DNA of 64,000 nt from Thamnidium elegans (GCA_025201345.1 JAIXMG010000003.1:682001-746000), one strand, 5' to 3'. Positions 22,430-34,559 are shown, numbered from the stretch's first letter. Program-made: numbers and translations. Notes: generated by a model from the sequence alone, not told the origin.

Positions 22430-22831
22430 AATTTGAATGAGATCTTTTTAAAAAGTAACACAGCCCTTTGTTCTGATTGTGTGTATGGAACAACATAATG
22501 TTAGGTAGTGCTAAAAAAAATATATTTAATAAAATCTCACCAAGTAATGAAACATAAAAAAGTTTACTTTTTTCTGTATCGACTTTATAACATTTGTATT
22601 GAAGACAAAGACATTTTGCTTGATCATCCATAATTCTTACTGTTTAACCGTAAGTTTTATTGAGCACTGTCAGTACGACATCTTTTTTCTTTAAGAGCGC
22701 GACACTTTAACTTTTTTTTTTGCGACATCATTTTGGCAAAAGGTGTATAATTATCCTAAAAAAAAAATACAAGAGGGACCGAAAAAAAAGATTTTTTTTT
22801 TTTTTGCGATCCTCCCCCTTTTTTTTTCGCT

Positions 22832-24188
22832 ATGTTAAATGATATAAAGACAGTATGTACCATTACAGGACAAATAAGACGTCGTAGAAAACTCTGCAAG
22901 TTTTTATTCTTTATTGAGATTCAACATAATGACCAAACGCCTAATTCCCAAATATTCTTTCGAAGTGATGATGACAGTTTAGACGATGAAAGCTTTCAAG
23001 ATTCGTATCGATCATGTAGACCAGGTCAAGTGGTTCAAGTTGAAGTAGGTGAACCTCACGATCCCACAGAGCAAAAAGGAAAAAGTTATAAAGTTTGGCA
23101 GTGTAATAAACCTGTGGTTGTAGTTGCACCCTATACAGATCGTGAACCGTTTGTACAGGATCCTCCGTTAAGTTCTACGAAACCAGATGTCACTCAAGTA
23201 ATTGAGTTGGCTAATGGCCAAAAAGTACAAAAATCAGATTTGGTTTGTAAGTATTGGGTGAATAAGAATCCTTGTGAAAGAGGTGAACGCTGCTTGTTTC
23301 AGCATCCGGTGGGAGAAGAATTTGAAAAGGCGAGAATACAATGGTTGGAAGAGGTAAGTACTGGAAGGAGTTTTTTTTTTTTTTATTAGGTAGACTAAAT
23401 CTCTTCTTTGTGTGTGTGTGTGTGTGAAGAGAGAGAAAAATCGAAAGATAGCAACACATAATCCAGAAGATCCTCACAAGTCAAAGAAACCTCACGGATT
23501 AAGAGCGATTATATTTGCAGAATGGGTTCGAACAACGTTTAAAGATGTATTGGAAGAAGGATTGATAAACTATAATAATTCAAAATTAGAAAGTAAAAGT
23601 GTAGTACTTGATGTAGCAGGAGGTAAAGGAGAAATATCATATGTACTAGGTAGAGGATTTGGTATTCCATCTACAGTAATTGAACCTGTCAAACGAAAAT
23701 TACCCAATTACTGGTTCACTCGATTACGTAGACTAATGTATCGATTTGAGACGGGTACGATGGAGCAACCAGATTGGAAGAGTAAAGATATTCAAATCGA
23801 TTTAATGTCTTGGCCTTGTAATGTTACACCTACCTACCTTCATACATTATTAGACGATCAGTTTTTAATAGATTATGTTGATTTGGTATCTACTGTATCT
23901 CTTTTTATTGGCTTACATTCTGACCAAGCAACAATTCCAATTGTTGATGCAGCACTAAAAGCTGGTAAAGCATTTGCTGTGGTACCTTGTTGTGTATTTA
24001 GTCATGATAATAGAACAAGACGATTAAAGTCAGGAGAATTAGTTACAACAACTGAACAACAAATCCAATATATTTGTGAAAAAGATACAAATGGAAGAGG
24101 ACAAATTAAAACTGCTTATTTGGATTTTGAAGGTAAAAATGTAGTAGTTTATTGGATTCCCTCTCAAAAAAAAGAAGAGGAATTTTAA
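22832..24188 (+). CDS. CCCH zinc-finger methyltransferase (predicted RNA-directed)
   Basis: Two exons (22832-23353, 23430-24188) give 426 aa. Residues ~1-100 resemble an OB-type nucleic-acid-binding fold (a CTITGQIRRRRK start). A CCCH finger follows with spacing C-x8-C-x5-C-x3-H at Cys139, Cys148, Cys154 and His158. The C-terminal half is a Rossmann methyltransferase-like domain: VVLDVAGGKGEISY at about 231-244 is the SAM-binding loop, and a later VVPCCVFSH segment sits where catalytic or substrate residues are expected. The domain combination suggests an RNA methyltransferase, but I do not know the substrate. The gene converges on the next one and their stop codons overlap. Confidence 0.72.
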
Positions 24189-25083
24189 AGACGACTTTTG
24201 AGATAAGGCCAACCTTTAATCTCGGCTATAATGGTTTCTGTTATTTGGTTCACTTTTAATTCATTTTTACCAGATACGTTCACTATGACCCGAATATTAT
24301 CTACATTCTTTCCCCAAAATGGATAACTTCCAATTTTTATTCCAAATAAATCAGCATTCGATTGAGCTTTACTTAGTGTATCTGCAATCACCACCTCTGA
24401 TTGTGATGTCGCGATCTCGGTACGATAAAATTTGCTACCTGATAATGATTGTAATTTAAAGTGTAATGAATCTAGCAAGATCTTAAATAGGCTAGGAATA
24501 CCAGGTAATATATAAACATTTTGGTTTACCATCACAATTGGAATTTGAATGTCTTTTCGTTCTCGTAATAGTATAGCCGGAGAAGGAAACGTAGCCATAC
24601 GCGCATGATGTTTTGTCATTACTTTTCCTCGTTTTTTAATTTGAGCCTCTATATAATTGTAAGTACTGTCATCTACCTTCATATTAAGTCCAAAAGCTGA
24701 TGCAATTGATTCATACGTTATATCATCATGTGTTGGACCTGTAAAGGAAAAAAGAAAAATTATGTATATGAAAATAAAAGACTTGCGTACCTTTTTTGTA
24801 CCTATGCCACCACTAGTAAAAACAAGATCGTGTTGAGAAGACAACTCTATTACAGACTTTTTAATAGCCTCTACTTCATCTGCAACTACTTGAATAGTTT
24901 TTAACTCGATTCCGAGATTAAAGAGTGTAGTTGCTAAAAAAAAAAAAAAAAAAAAAGTTAATAAAAAAGAAAGTTTGTTTTTTTTTATTGTTTACCCAAG
25001 TAATGCGAGTTGGTATCTTTTGTCTTTCCAGAAAGTATTTCATCGCCAATAATACAACAAGCTGCTGTAATAGTCTTTGTCAT
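24185..25083 (-). CDS. CinA/MoCF-type molybdopterin-binding-like protein
   Basis: Three exons (25083-24996, 24933-24802, 24738-24185) give 257 aa. The family's N-terminal motif IIGDEILSGKTKDTNSHYLG spans the first splice. SGGIGPTHDD (about residues 70-79) is the second hallmark and is restored only by removing a short intron that the raw frame reads through. Proteins with this fold stand alone in fungi or are fused to FAD synthetase or CinA enzymes. Some act as pyrophosphatases on nucleotide cofactors, so a cofactor-repair role is possible but unproven. The splice donor of intron 2 is GTACAA, slightly unusual. The stop overlaps that of the convergent methyltransferase gene. Confidence 0.82.
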
Positions 25084-25086
25084 GGT

Positions 25087-25127
<41 letters not shown>

Positions 25128-26281
25128 AGAAAGGGCGAAAGGAAGTTTTCTTTTTCCCCACACACATACATGAAACTATCGGGATACCAAAAAAAAAATG
25201 TATACCGATTCTTTGGGTCAAACAAGCAATGGTAGAAGTTTTTTTTATAATCTACTTTATAGGTCCCCTTTCCCTTTTTATTTGACAGGTGATCCGTCCT
25301 TAAACAAGCGGTATTTTCTCACCACAAAAATCTTATTGGTTTTTCGCAAGTAATAAAAGAAAGACATTTGTTTCTTTTTCATTTACACGGTTTTTTTTTT
25401 TTAAAAAAAAAGGAAGACGAATAATAAAGTTTAGAATAGTAATATGCTGACTCATCTAATTTATGAGCGAAATATGATTGCATTTTGTTTGTTTGTTAAA
25501 ACTGTTCTTTTTTCTTGGGCTAAGCTTTTTAGTTGCTATGTACTTTTGAGAAGGTCGGGAACTTTTTTTTATTAAAAAAAGTGTTTTAAGATTCATAAAA
25601 AAAAGAAGAATAGTTTTTATTGGCATCTTCTTACTGCTTAATCTCGTACATTGATACATGTAATGGCATCATGCATATATTAGTTCTTTTTTTAACTTGC
25701 GTTGAGGTGGTTACTATTACCCAGTGTACCCGTTTAGAATTAGAAAAAAGAGCAGCATTTTTTTTTGTTTTACCCCGTATGAACCTTAATTATTGGGATG
25801 AAAATAAATCCAACGTTTCTAATTATGAACTTTAAAATTACTTTTTCCGACCCTTTTGAAATTGGTAAAAAGTACGAAATACTCGGGGAAAAAAAGAAAG
25901 AGCTGCACTTGTAAAAAAATATATATATATGTATATAAATAAATAATTTCAGTAACCAGGGGGGGGGGGGGGCGTTACTACAGCAATAAAAAAAAAAATT
26001 ACCAAAAAGAATTACGTTGCAACTTAAAAAAAACAACCATAATGCTACATATCAGGAAAAGAAAAAGGTTATAATGGCCGGAAGAACCGTTAAAAACCGG
26101 GAGATTTACCCGTATTTCAACGAGTAAAAGTAAAGAAAAGTTGAGCCGCTTATAGTATACGTCACAAAAACAATTTTTTTTTTAATACTCCATTATATAT
26201 AATTTTACTTTTTTTTTTTACCCCACATCAAAACAATACAACCCCCCTTTTCCCTTTTTTTTTTTTTTATATTAAAAAAAA
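25084..26281. other. Intergenic, no gene seen
   Basis: The interval holds the divergent upstream regions of the CinA-like and OGDH genes. It contains a ~34-A run near 25091, a T/A palindromic tract near 25391-25411 and a G run near 25960. A few short open frames show no family features. Confidence 0.6.
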
Positions 26282-29200
26282 ATGTATCGTTTATCATCAC
26301 TTGGTGGTAGAGTGTCTAGTGCACTTAGACCTGCTATGAAATCTGTTCCCAGTATCGCTCGTCAATCAATTATTCGTTCTTCTGTTGCACCTTTCCACAC
26401 CACTAGAACTCGTTTCGCTGCTCCCGAGTCAAACGATGGTTTCTTACACGGAAACTCTGCCAACTATATTGAAGAGATGTACGAAGCTTGGTTAAAGGAA
26501 CCCAGTTCTGTTCATTTATCTTGGCAAGTATATTTCAAAAACATGGCAAACGGAGTTTCTCCTAGCCAAGCTTACACACCCCCTCCTACCTTGGTTCCTT
26601 CTGCCAGTGCACGTTTACCTTCTTTGCCTGGAGATGGATTCACCGGTGTTGGGTCTTCTGAGGTCATTGATCATATGAAGATTCAACTTTTATCCAGAGC
26701 TTATCAAGTTCGTGGTCATCATATTGCCAACTTGGATCCTCTCGGTATCCAACACGCTGATTTGAACTCTTCTACTCCCCCAGAATTATCTTATACCTAT
26801 TACGGTTTCAAGGAATCTGACCTCGATAGAACTTTCACTATTGGTCCTGGTATTTTACCCGCTTTCACCAAGACTGGTGCTACCCTCACTCTTCGTGAAA
26901 TCATTGATCACTTGAAGAAGATTTATTGTAAGTATATATGTTATTATTATTTTATTCTAGGGGTGAAAAAAAAAAAAAAAATTAATAGGGACGGGGTCTT
27001 AAAAAAATATTTTATATGAAAACACGTTTAAACTAAACACGATTACTTTTTTTTTTAAAAAAAAAAGGTGGTTCCATTGGTGTTGAATATATCCACATTC
27101 CCGATCGTGCTCAATGTGATTGGATTCGTGAACGTATTGAAACTCCCGAGCCTTACAAGTACTCTGTTGCAGAAAAGAGAGTTATTTTGGATCGTTTGAC
27201 TTGGTCTGATAGTTTCGAACGTTTCGTTGCTTCCAAGTATCCCTCCGAGAAGCGTTTCGGTCTTGAAGGTGGTGAGACTTTAATTCCTGGTATGAAGGCT
27301 ATGGTAAGTTATTTGTGTGTGTGTGTGTGTAAATAGAGTGAAACAAAGAAACTAAGTCTTTTTTTTTATATATAAAAGATTGATCGTTCTGTTGACCTTG
27401 GTGTTGAGTCCATTGTTATTGGTATGCCTCATCGTGGTAGACTTAACGTTCTTTCCAACGTTGTTCGTAAGCCCGCAGAGTCTATCTTCTGTGAATTCAG
27501 CGGTGCTATTGCTCCCTCTGAGGAAGGTTCCGGTGATGTCAAGTACCATCTTGGTATGAACTATGTTCGTCCCACTCCTTCCGGTAAGCGTGTCCACCTT
27601 TCTTTGGTTGCTAACCCCTCTCACTTGGAAGCTGTTGATCCCGTTGTTCTCGGTAAGACCCACGCTCTTCAATTCTACGGTAAGGATACCAAGGGAGATC
27701 ACTCCATGGCTGTCTTGATTCACGGTGATGCTGCTTTCGCCGGTCAAGGTATTGTTTACGAGACTATGGGTTTCCATGATCTTCCTTCTTACTCTACCGG
27801 TGGTACCATTCACGTTGTTGTCAACAACCAAATTGGTTTCACTACTGATCCTCGTTCTGGTCGTTCCACTCCTTACTGTACTGATATCGCCAAGTCTATC
27901 AATGCTCCTATTTTCCATGTCAATGGTGATGATGCTGAAGCCGTTACCTATGTCATGCAATTGGCCGCTGACTGGCGTCAAACCTTCCACAAGGATGTTG
28001 TTATTGATTTAGTCTGTTACCGTAAGCACGGTCACAACGAAACCGATCAACCCATGTTCACTCAACCTCGTATGTACGATGCCATTGCTAAGCAAGAGCC
28101 CGTTGCACAAAAGTACGAAACCCAATTGAAGCAAGAAGGTTCTCTTACCGATGCTGATATCAAGGATAACAAGAAGCGTGTTTGGGATCTCCTTGAAGAG
28201 AGTTACTCTCGCAGCAAGGACTATAAGCCTGCCTCTAGCGAATGGCAATCTAGTTCTTGGCCTGGATTCAAGTCTCCCAAGGAATTAGCCGAGGAGAACT
28301 TACCCCATTACTCTACTGGTGTTCCCCAAGATGTCCTCCAATCTGTCGGTAAGGCCATGACCACTCTCCCTCACAACTTCAACGTTCATCGTAACTTGAA
28401 GCGTATCCTTCAAAACCGTGAAAAGTCTTTGGATCAAGGTAAGGATATCGATTGGTCCACTGCCGAATCTTTGGCTTGGGGTTCTCTTCTTGCCGAAGGT
28501 AAGCACATTCGTATCTCTGGTCAAGATGTCGAACGTGGTACTTTCTCTCAACGTCACGCTGTTCTTCACGACCAAAAGGACGGTAACAAGCATACTCTCT
28601 TGAACCATATCAGCCCTGAACAAGGTGTTCTTTCCATCTCCAACTCTTCTTTATCCGAGTATGGTGTTCTTGGTTTCGAATTAGGTTATTCTCTTGTCAA
28701 CCCTGACTCTCTCGTGATGTGGGAAGCTCAATTCGGTGATTTTGCCAACACTGCTCAAGTTATTGTCGATCAATTCTTGGCCTCCGGTGAGCAAAAATGG
28801 CTTCAACGTACTGGTTTAATCATGTCTCTTCCTCACGGTTATGACGGTCAAGGTCCTGAGCATTCTTCCTCCAGAATCGAACGTTATCTCCAAATGTGTG
28901 ATGACAACCCAGATGTCTACCCCTCTGCTGAAAAGTTAGCTAGACAACATCAAGACTGTAACATGCAAGTTGTTTATGCCTCTACTCCCTCTCAATACTT
29001 CCATGTCTTGCGTCGTCAAATTTGTCGTCAATTCCGTAAGCCTTTGATCTTGCCTTTCTCCAAGTCTTTGCTCCGTCATCCTCTCGTCAAATCTGATCTC
29101 AGTGAATTGGTCGGTGATACCCATTTCCAACTTTACTTGCCTGAAGAACACCCTGAACACCTTGTTGCACCCGAGAAGATTACCAAGCACATCATGTGTA

Positions 29201-29595
29201 GTGGTCAAGTTTACTATGCTCTCTTGAAGGCTCGTGATCAAAACAAGATGAACGATATTGCCATCTCTCGTATTGAGCAATTGAACCCCTTCCCTTATGA
29301 GCAAGTCAAGGAACACGCTGATAAGTATCCTAATGCTGAAATCGTCTGGTGTCAAGAAGAACCCTTAAATATGGGTGTCTGGCAACACGTTCAACCTCGT
29401 ATTACCACATCTTTAACTCAAACTGAACATCATGCTGGTAAGACTCCTCGCTATGCTGGTCGTGCTCCATCTGCCTCTGTTGCTACCGGTAACAAGAAGA
29501 AGCATTATCAAGAAGAGTATGGTCTTTTAAGTAAGGCCTTGATTGGTGATTCCATTCAACCCAAGGAAGTTACCCAAGGTGTTCCCGTTTGGTAA
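26282..29595 (+). CDS. KGD1: 2-oxoglutarate dehydrogenase E1 component, mitochondrial
   Basis: Three exons (26282-26927, 27068-27303, 27379-29595) give 1,032 aa, normal for the family. The N-terminus is a basic, Ser/Arg-rich mitochondrial presequence. Then come an E2-interaction segment ([13 protein letters not shown]), a strand with [20 protein letters not shown], and the thiamine-diphosphate region with GDAAFAGQG and [10 protein letters not shown]. The C-terminal transketolase domain contains [14 protein letters not shown]. The enzyme decarboxylates 2-oxoglutarate in the TCA cycle, with E2 and E3. Codon use is strongly biased to C- and T-ended codons, unlike most neighbours, indicating high expression. 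Intron 1 ends with a T10A10 tract just before the acceptor. Confidence 0.97.
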
Positions 29596-29652
29596 TTTTT
29601 TTTTCCTAGATATTTCTCACTCCATTATTTTTTCATAATTATTTTTTTAAAC

Positions 29653-29684
<32 letters not shown>

Positions 29685-30840
29685 TTACCAAATAAATTGT
29701 ATATCGTCGGGTATGTTTTTTTTTTCCAAAAACGAAAAAGAGAAAAAGAGAAAAGTGCACCCCCATGACACTGGCTTTTTTATGATTAAGTTCATATTGA
29801 TGTTTCGATTTACTTGTTGCCTTTTTTTTTTTTCTATATTTATAAAAAGATTGATCCAACTGTTCCGAATTACACAAAATATAAAAATGTTTAAACATTA
29901 TATCGGAGTCGGGCAAAAAGAGAGCAGATCAAAAAAAAAAAAAAAAAAAAAAAAAATGGTTGTCTAAGCAACTGGTTTATTTAAAAAAGAAAAAAAACGT
30001 ATGAACCACCACATGCCCTGCCTAAAACAAGTATAGGGTATATGTTATCCCCTCTTTATAACTCCTGCGGGAATAAAAGGGCTTCGCCAGTAGAGTTATT
30101 TTAAAAAAACGTGTGTACTGGCATCACGATGGTGTGTGTGTGTATGTGTTCATTTTTGATCTAATATATATAAAAAAGGGGCGGAATATTATTGCTGGTA
30201 CGTTTTAAAATTTGATATATTAGTTCGTATACAATACGATGGACTAGATCAGAGTTGGATTACAAGATAGAATTTTTTTTTAGTTAATGCACAATAGGAA
30301 TTAAAATACTTTTATATATTATGTGTGTGTCCCAGATCATGTGTAAGGGAAACTATCGCGTGGCACAACAGTTGCTAAGCGTAGGAATTCACTAATATAG
30401 AAAAATGTATTCTATATCGCTCACTTTCTCTTTTAGTGAACCCCTATGAGCATTTTTATTTTTCTATTTAAACGAGAACAGACTGTTTAAAACAAGTTGG
30501 GCTCTTCTTTTTTTTCAAGTCTTTTTTTGAAGAAGAAGACCAAGATAAATCTTACACAAATAGTTTATTTGGAGTGAGGTTGTACAGGTAATAATTATTC
30601 CTATTTTTCTTTACTATAACATGATTTATAAAATGGGTAAACTAAATTGTTAATCTCCCATAGGTTTGTTTGTTTATATGGTGTGACGCAAAAGCATCTA
30701 GTAATAATAAAAAAAGGGACGTTTTTTTATATATATTGTAAAGCTGTATTTTCAACTGGACTTTTTTTTTTATATATTTCCTTTTTTCTTTTCAATTCTT
30801 TTTTTTTCTTCTTCTTTTTTTTTTTGTATAAATTTTAATT
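29596..30840. other. Intergenic, no gene seen
   Basis: The stretch holds the OGDH 3' region with a ~29-A run (about 29656), a second A run near 29931, short GT repeats near 30131 and 30323, and the upstream region of the EF-hand gene. No coding or RNA gene is recognised. Confidence 0.55.
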
Positions 30841-31605
30841 ATGGCAAGTATTTTATATCAAACAATAGATCAAAATATTAACTTTAATTACAGTCTGGAT
30901 CTACTCTCACCGAAGCTGAAATCACTCACTTGAAGGGCAAGTTTGAAACTATCACAGCTGGTAGCGGTATGACTGCAGCTGATTTGAGAGAAATCTATAA
31001 GGTTGCTCAAGTCAAGGTCACTGAGGCCGAAATCGAAGCTCAGGTAAACTTTTATATAAAGAGTGCGTGATTTATTTGATAGATCAGTTATTTTATTTAT
31101 ATACAGATCCAAGCTGCTGATAGCACCGGAAAAGGAGAAGTCGATTTTGAGGACTTTTTAACCGTCATGAATAATGTATAATATAAACCCCTCCCTCCCC
31201 CTTACACACCCTGAAATTCTAAAATCTTTTCATTAGCAATGTGATGTAGATGCTGAAGAGGGCGTAACCAAGATCTTTGCTTTGCTTGATACTGATAATG
31301 ATGGTCAAATTGATGGTGAAGACTTGAAGCGTGGTGTCGCTTTATTTGGTAAGTTATCATGCGCTTTTTTTCTGCTTTGGTTTCATCTAATTTTTTTTTT
31401 ATATGTGTATAGGTGAATCTGTTTCCCCACAAGATGTTGAAGAAATGATCGCCTCTGCTGACGTTGACGGTGATGGTTTAATTAACTACGAAGAATTCTT
31501 GAAGGTTATGGTAAGTACAATAAATCTTACTGATCTATACCTTATATACTTATATCCCTTTCCCTCTAGACTCCTTGTAAGGTTAACGGTCACCACGTGT
31601 TCTAA
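30841..31605 (+). CDS. Calmodulin-like EF-hand protein
   Basis: Six exons: 30841-30843, 30894-31043, 31107-31175, 31237-31348, 31413-31510, 31570-31605, giving 155 aa. The first coding exon is only the ATG, followed by a GC-AG intron (donor ATG|GCAAGT) whose removal gives [17 protein letters not shown]. Four EF-hand positions occur. The first two loops are degenerate (for example [13 protein letters not shown]). The last two, [12 protein letters not shown] and [12 protein letters not shown], have all calcium ligands. This split (regulatory N-lobe, Ca-binding C-lobe) is common in troponin C or myosin light-chain-like proteins. The partner is unknown. Codons are biased, suggesting good expression. 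Confidence 0.85.
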
Positions 31606-31728
31606 CCGACTTGATAACTTTACCAGCTGATACTAAGAAGCAAAAATAATAATAATCATAATAAAAAAAAAAGAAAAAAAAAAAGAGAGTGTGTGTGGTC
31701 CTAGCATAAAGTCCTCTCTTTTTTTCTT

Positions 31729-31731
<3 letters not shown>

Positions 31732-31768
<37 letters not shown>
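31732..31768. repeat. (CT)n microsatellite
   Basis: A run of about 18 CT units lies between the EF-hand and PEPCK 3' ends. Confidence 0.9.
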
Positions 31769-31772
<4 letters not shown>

Positions 31773-31914
31773 GTCCCCCTTCTCACTGCACTACAACAAT
31801 TCAAAAAAATAAATAAACAACTATAGTATTGCTGCATTATAGCATGAACGCATATTGACCATCAATCTTTATTTTTTCCTTTTTTTTTAAAAAAATAATA
31901 TTTCTATCAACTTG

Positions 31915-33964
31915 TTAAAGTTTAGGTCCAGCGTCACAGGTCTCGGGGCTAGCTTCATCAGCAAAGGTCTTAAAGTTACTAACAAACATGTCAGCGACAT
32001 TCTTGAGCGAACCAGTAAAGTCATCAGGAGCACCTTGCCATGCCTTTCTAGGATGAAGAATTTCATCAGGAACACCTTCAACAGAAGTAGGGATAGACAA
32101 ACCAAAGATTTCATAGGTTTCAAATTCACCTTTAGCAAGCGTACCCTTGTGAATAGAGTCCAAGATGGCGCGCGTGTATTTTAAAGGACAACGCTTACCG
32201 CCGTTCTTGGCCGAGTTACCTGCCCAACCCGTATTGATCAACCAAGCATCAGCCGCATGAGCGCTCATCTTTTCAGCAAGCATAGTAGCATACTTTTGAG
32301 GATGTAATACCAAAAAGGGGGCGCCAAAACAAGCACTAAAGGTAGGTGTGGGTTCTACAATACCGTCTTCGGTACCAGCAACTTTAGTAGTATAACCAGA
32401 AATGAAGTGATACATCACTTGACTTGGGGTTAACTTGGATACAGGGGGGATAACACCAAACGCATCGCAAGTTAATAAGATAATATTCTTGGGGTGTCCA
32501 CCCATACAAGGGATCTTTGCATTAGGGATAAAATCTAAAAAGAAAAAAAAGCTTATATAAGTATATACAATATTGCATGTTTATTTTGGTTTTACCAATA
32601 GGGTAAGCGCATCGAGTGTTTTCAGTCAAGAAGTCATCTGCATAGTCTACGTCACGAGAGTCTTCGTTCAAGACAACATTTTCTAATACGGAACCAAATC
32701 GAATAGCATTGTAAATTTCAGGTTCTTTATCTGCAGATAAATCAATACATTTGGCGTAGCATCCTCCTTCGATGTTAAAGATGCCTGTATCACTCCAACA
32801 GTGCTCATCATCTCCGATTAAACGACGTTTAGGATCCGCACTCAAGGTGGTTTTACCAGTTCCTATTTAAACATTAGTTCCCACGCATATAAGAATTCCA
32901 AAAAAAATTACCTGAAAGACCAAAGAAGAGAGAAACATCTCCGTCAGGCCCTTCATTGGCTGATGAATGAAGAGAAAGAACACCTGCTTTAGGCATTAAA
33001 TAATGCATCACAGTAAACACCTACAAACAGTTAGAAAAAAAAATGTTATTACATCATAACCCCCTCCTCACTTTTTATTTCAAACTTACGCCCTTCTTCA
33101 TTTCACCAGCATATTCTGAACCTAGAATAACCATTTCATGTCTCTTGAAATTAACTGAGATGGAAGTAGTAGAGGTCATACCAGTAGTATAACGATTTGC
33201 TATTATATATGTATAAGTAATGTATCGTGGGCATATGTAAAGAAAATATATATATATATATATTACCAGGGAATTCACCAGCATTAAAGATAGTAAAGTC
33301 AGGAGTACCGAAATCTTCAAGTTCTTGCTCAGTGGGTCTGATCAACATGTTACGCATAAACAAGATATGGTAAGCTCTGGAAGCAATCACTCTAATCTTC
33401 TTACGGTACTTGGGGTCCCAACCGGCATAACCATCAAATACGTAAAGACGAGGATGCGTGTTTAAGTAATCAATAGCACGTTCACGATTAATTAAGAAGA
33501 CGCGCTCATCCATCTTTGTATTAACAGGTCCCCACTTTTAAAGAGAAACAGTGAGTTTTTTTTTTAAAAAAAAAACAGGATTTTATTTTGGATATATTAA
33601 AACTTACCCAGATATCTTTACCAGTTTCTTCTTCTTCGACGATACGCTTATCGTTAGGACTTCTACCGGTCTTCTTACCAGAGTAAGAACATAATGCACC
33701 CGTGGAAGAAATGACAGTACCCATTTCATGAGTCAATGCTTCTTCGTAAAGAACAGCAACAGAAGGGTTATGTTTAATAGTAACCTATACAAAAAGAAAT
33801 CAGTAATTTACTCTTTTAAAAAAGAGAAAAACTTCCCTTACCTTATCGTAATCGATACCAGCCATTGTATGAAGATCTTCTTCTACCTTTGTATGAACAC
33901 CAGGAGATCCAGGTCTAGAAGAACCAGGTCTACCAGGAGAAGCGGGACGATAACCAGCAGTCAT
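31915..33964 (-). CDS. pck1: ATP-dependent phosphoenolpyruvate carboxykinase
   Basis: Seven exons (33964-33842, 33784-33608, 33534-33267, 33199-33090, 33020-32912, 32862-32596, 32534-31915), all joining in frame, give 557 aa. The enzyme converts oxaloacetate plus ATP to phosphoenolpyruvate, the committed step of gluconeogenesis, in the cytosol. Motifs: [10 protein letters not shown] near residue 88, [10 protein letters not shown] across exon 3/4, the kinase P-loop GLSGTGKTTL across exon 5/6, and the downstream [10 protein letters not shown] and [16 protein letters not shown] segments. An N-terminal P/G/S-rich extension of ~25 residues precedes the conserved part. One intron carries a T10A10 palindromic tract (about 33556-33575). 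Confidence 0.97.
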
Positions 33965-34183
33965 TTTATTCTATTATTATAATATAGTAAAGAAGAAGAA
34001 GAGGAAATAGAGCGTTAACAACTCTCGCTTTTATATGAACATGATTTATTTATTTTTTACTCCGCGTGATCCTGTTTAAACCGTTCATAAAAACTCGCTC
34101 TCCTTGGTTAGGAGCCATATCAAACAAACAAACAAATAAACAAATTATAGTTTTATGTAATTTTTTTTTTTATTGAGTGTGTT

Positions 34184-34216
<33 letters not shown>

Positions 34217-34559
34217 TGGAAGTAAATATATATGTAAAAAAGAAGAGAAAATGTTCATAAGATGAAGTAAAAAAAAATGACTTTAAAGAAGATGCAATAT
34301 ACTTGATGGAAATGCTTTTTTTTTTTTTTTTGTGTGTGTGTGTAGTTATTGTATTTTTTGCTTTGTTTTTTGCTTTTTTGGTTTTGCTGATAGAAGGGGG
34401 GAAAAGATGCTACTTTTTTGTTTTTTTTTGTTTTTTTTTTTGTTTTTTTTTTGTCTTGTTGCATTATGATATAAGATAAAAAAAAGGGGGGGGGGTGGAG
34501 AGGATTTCATAACATATATAAATATAAATAATAAAAAAGATAAAATAAAAATAAAAAGA
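33965..34559. other. Intergenic, no gene seen
   Basis: PEPCK upstream region and APSES-gene downstream region, with an A run near 34193 and T runs near 34318 and 34430. No gene is recognised. Confidence 0.6.

Larger units (their letters stand above)
20761..22749. mobile_element. Near-perfect 1,989-bp palindrome with TA ends (fold-back element)
   Basis: The left arm 20761-21737 and right arm 21773-22749 are reverse complements of each other about the axis 21755. All positions compared by eye match, and the ORFs in the two arms translate identically. The unpaired spacer is about 35 bp. Outside the arms the sequence is unique on both sides, with symmetry stopping sharply at TATACACC...GGTGTATA. 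That fits an insertion with TA target duplication and terminal TACACCTTTTGCC repeats, as made by Tc1/mariner-type transposases. No transposase is encoded, so it would be non-autonomous. Each arm carries one copy of an RRM-like gene reading outward. Confidence 0.85.

Noticed and set aside
20761..22749. Palindrome as an assembly or library artefact
   Set aside because: Not fully excluded, but artefactual inversions normally continue into the flanks. Here both flanks are unique and the ends carry matching TA, as in an insertion.
27352..29355. Large antisense open frames across the OGDH gene (for example 27990-27352 and 29355-28936)
   Set aside because: They are shadows of a highly codon-biased gene on the plus strand; their composition is low-complexity and no motif is present.
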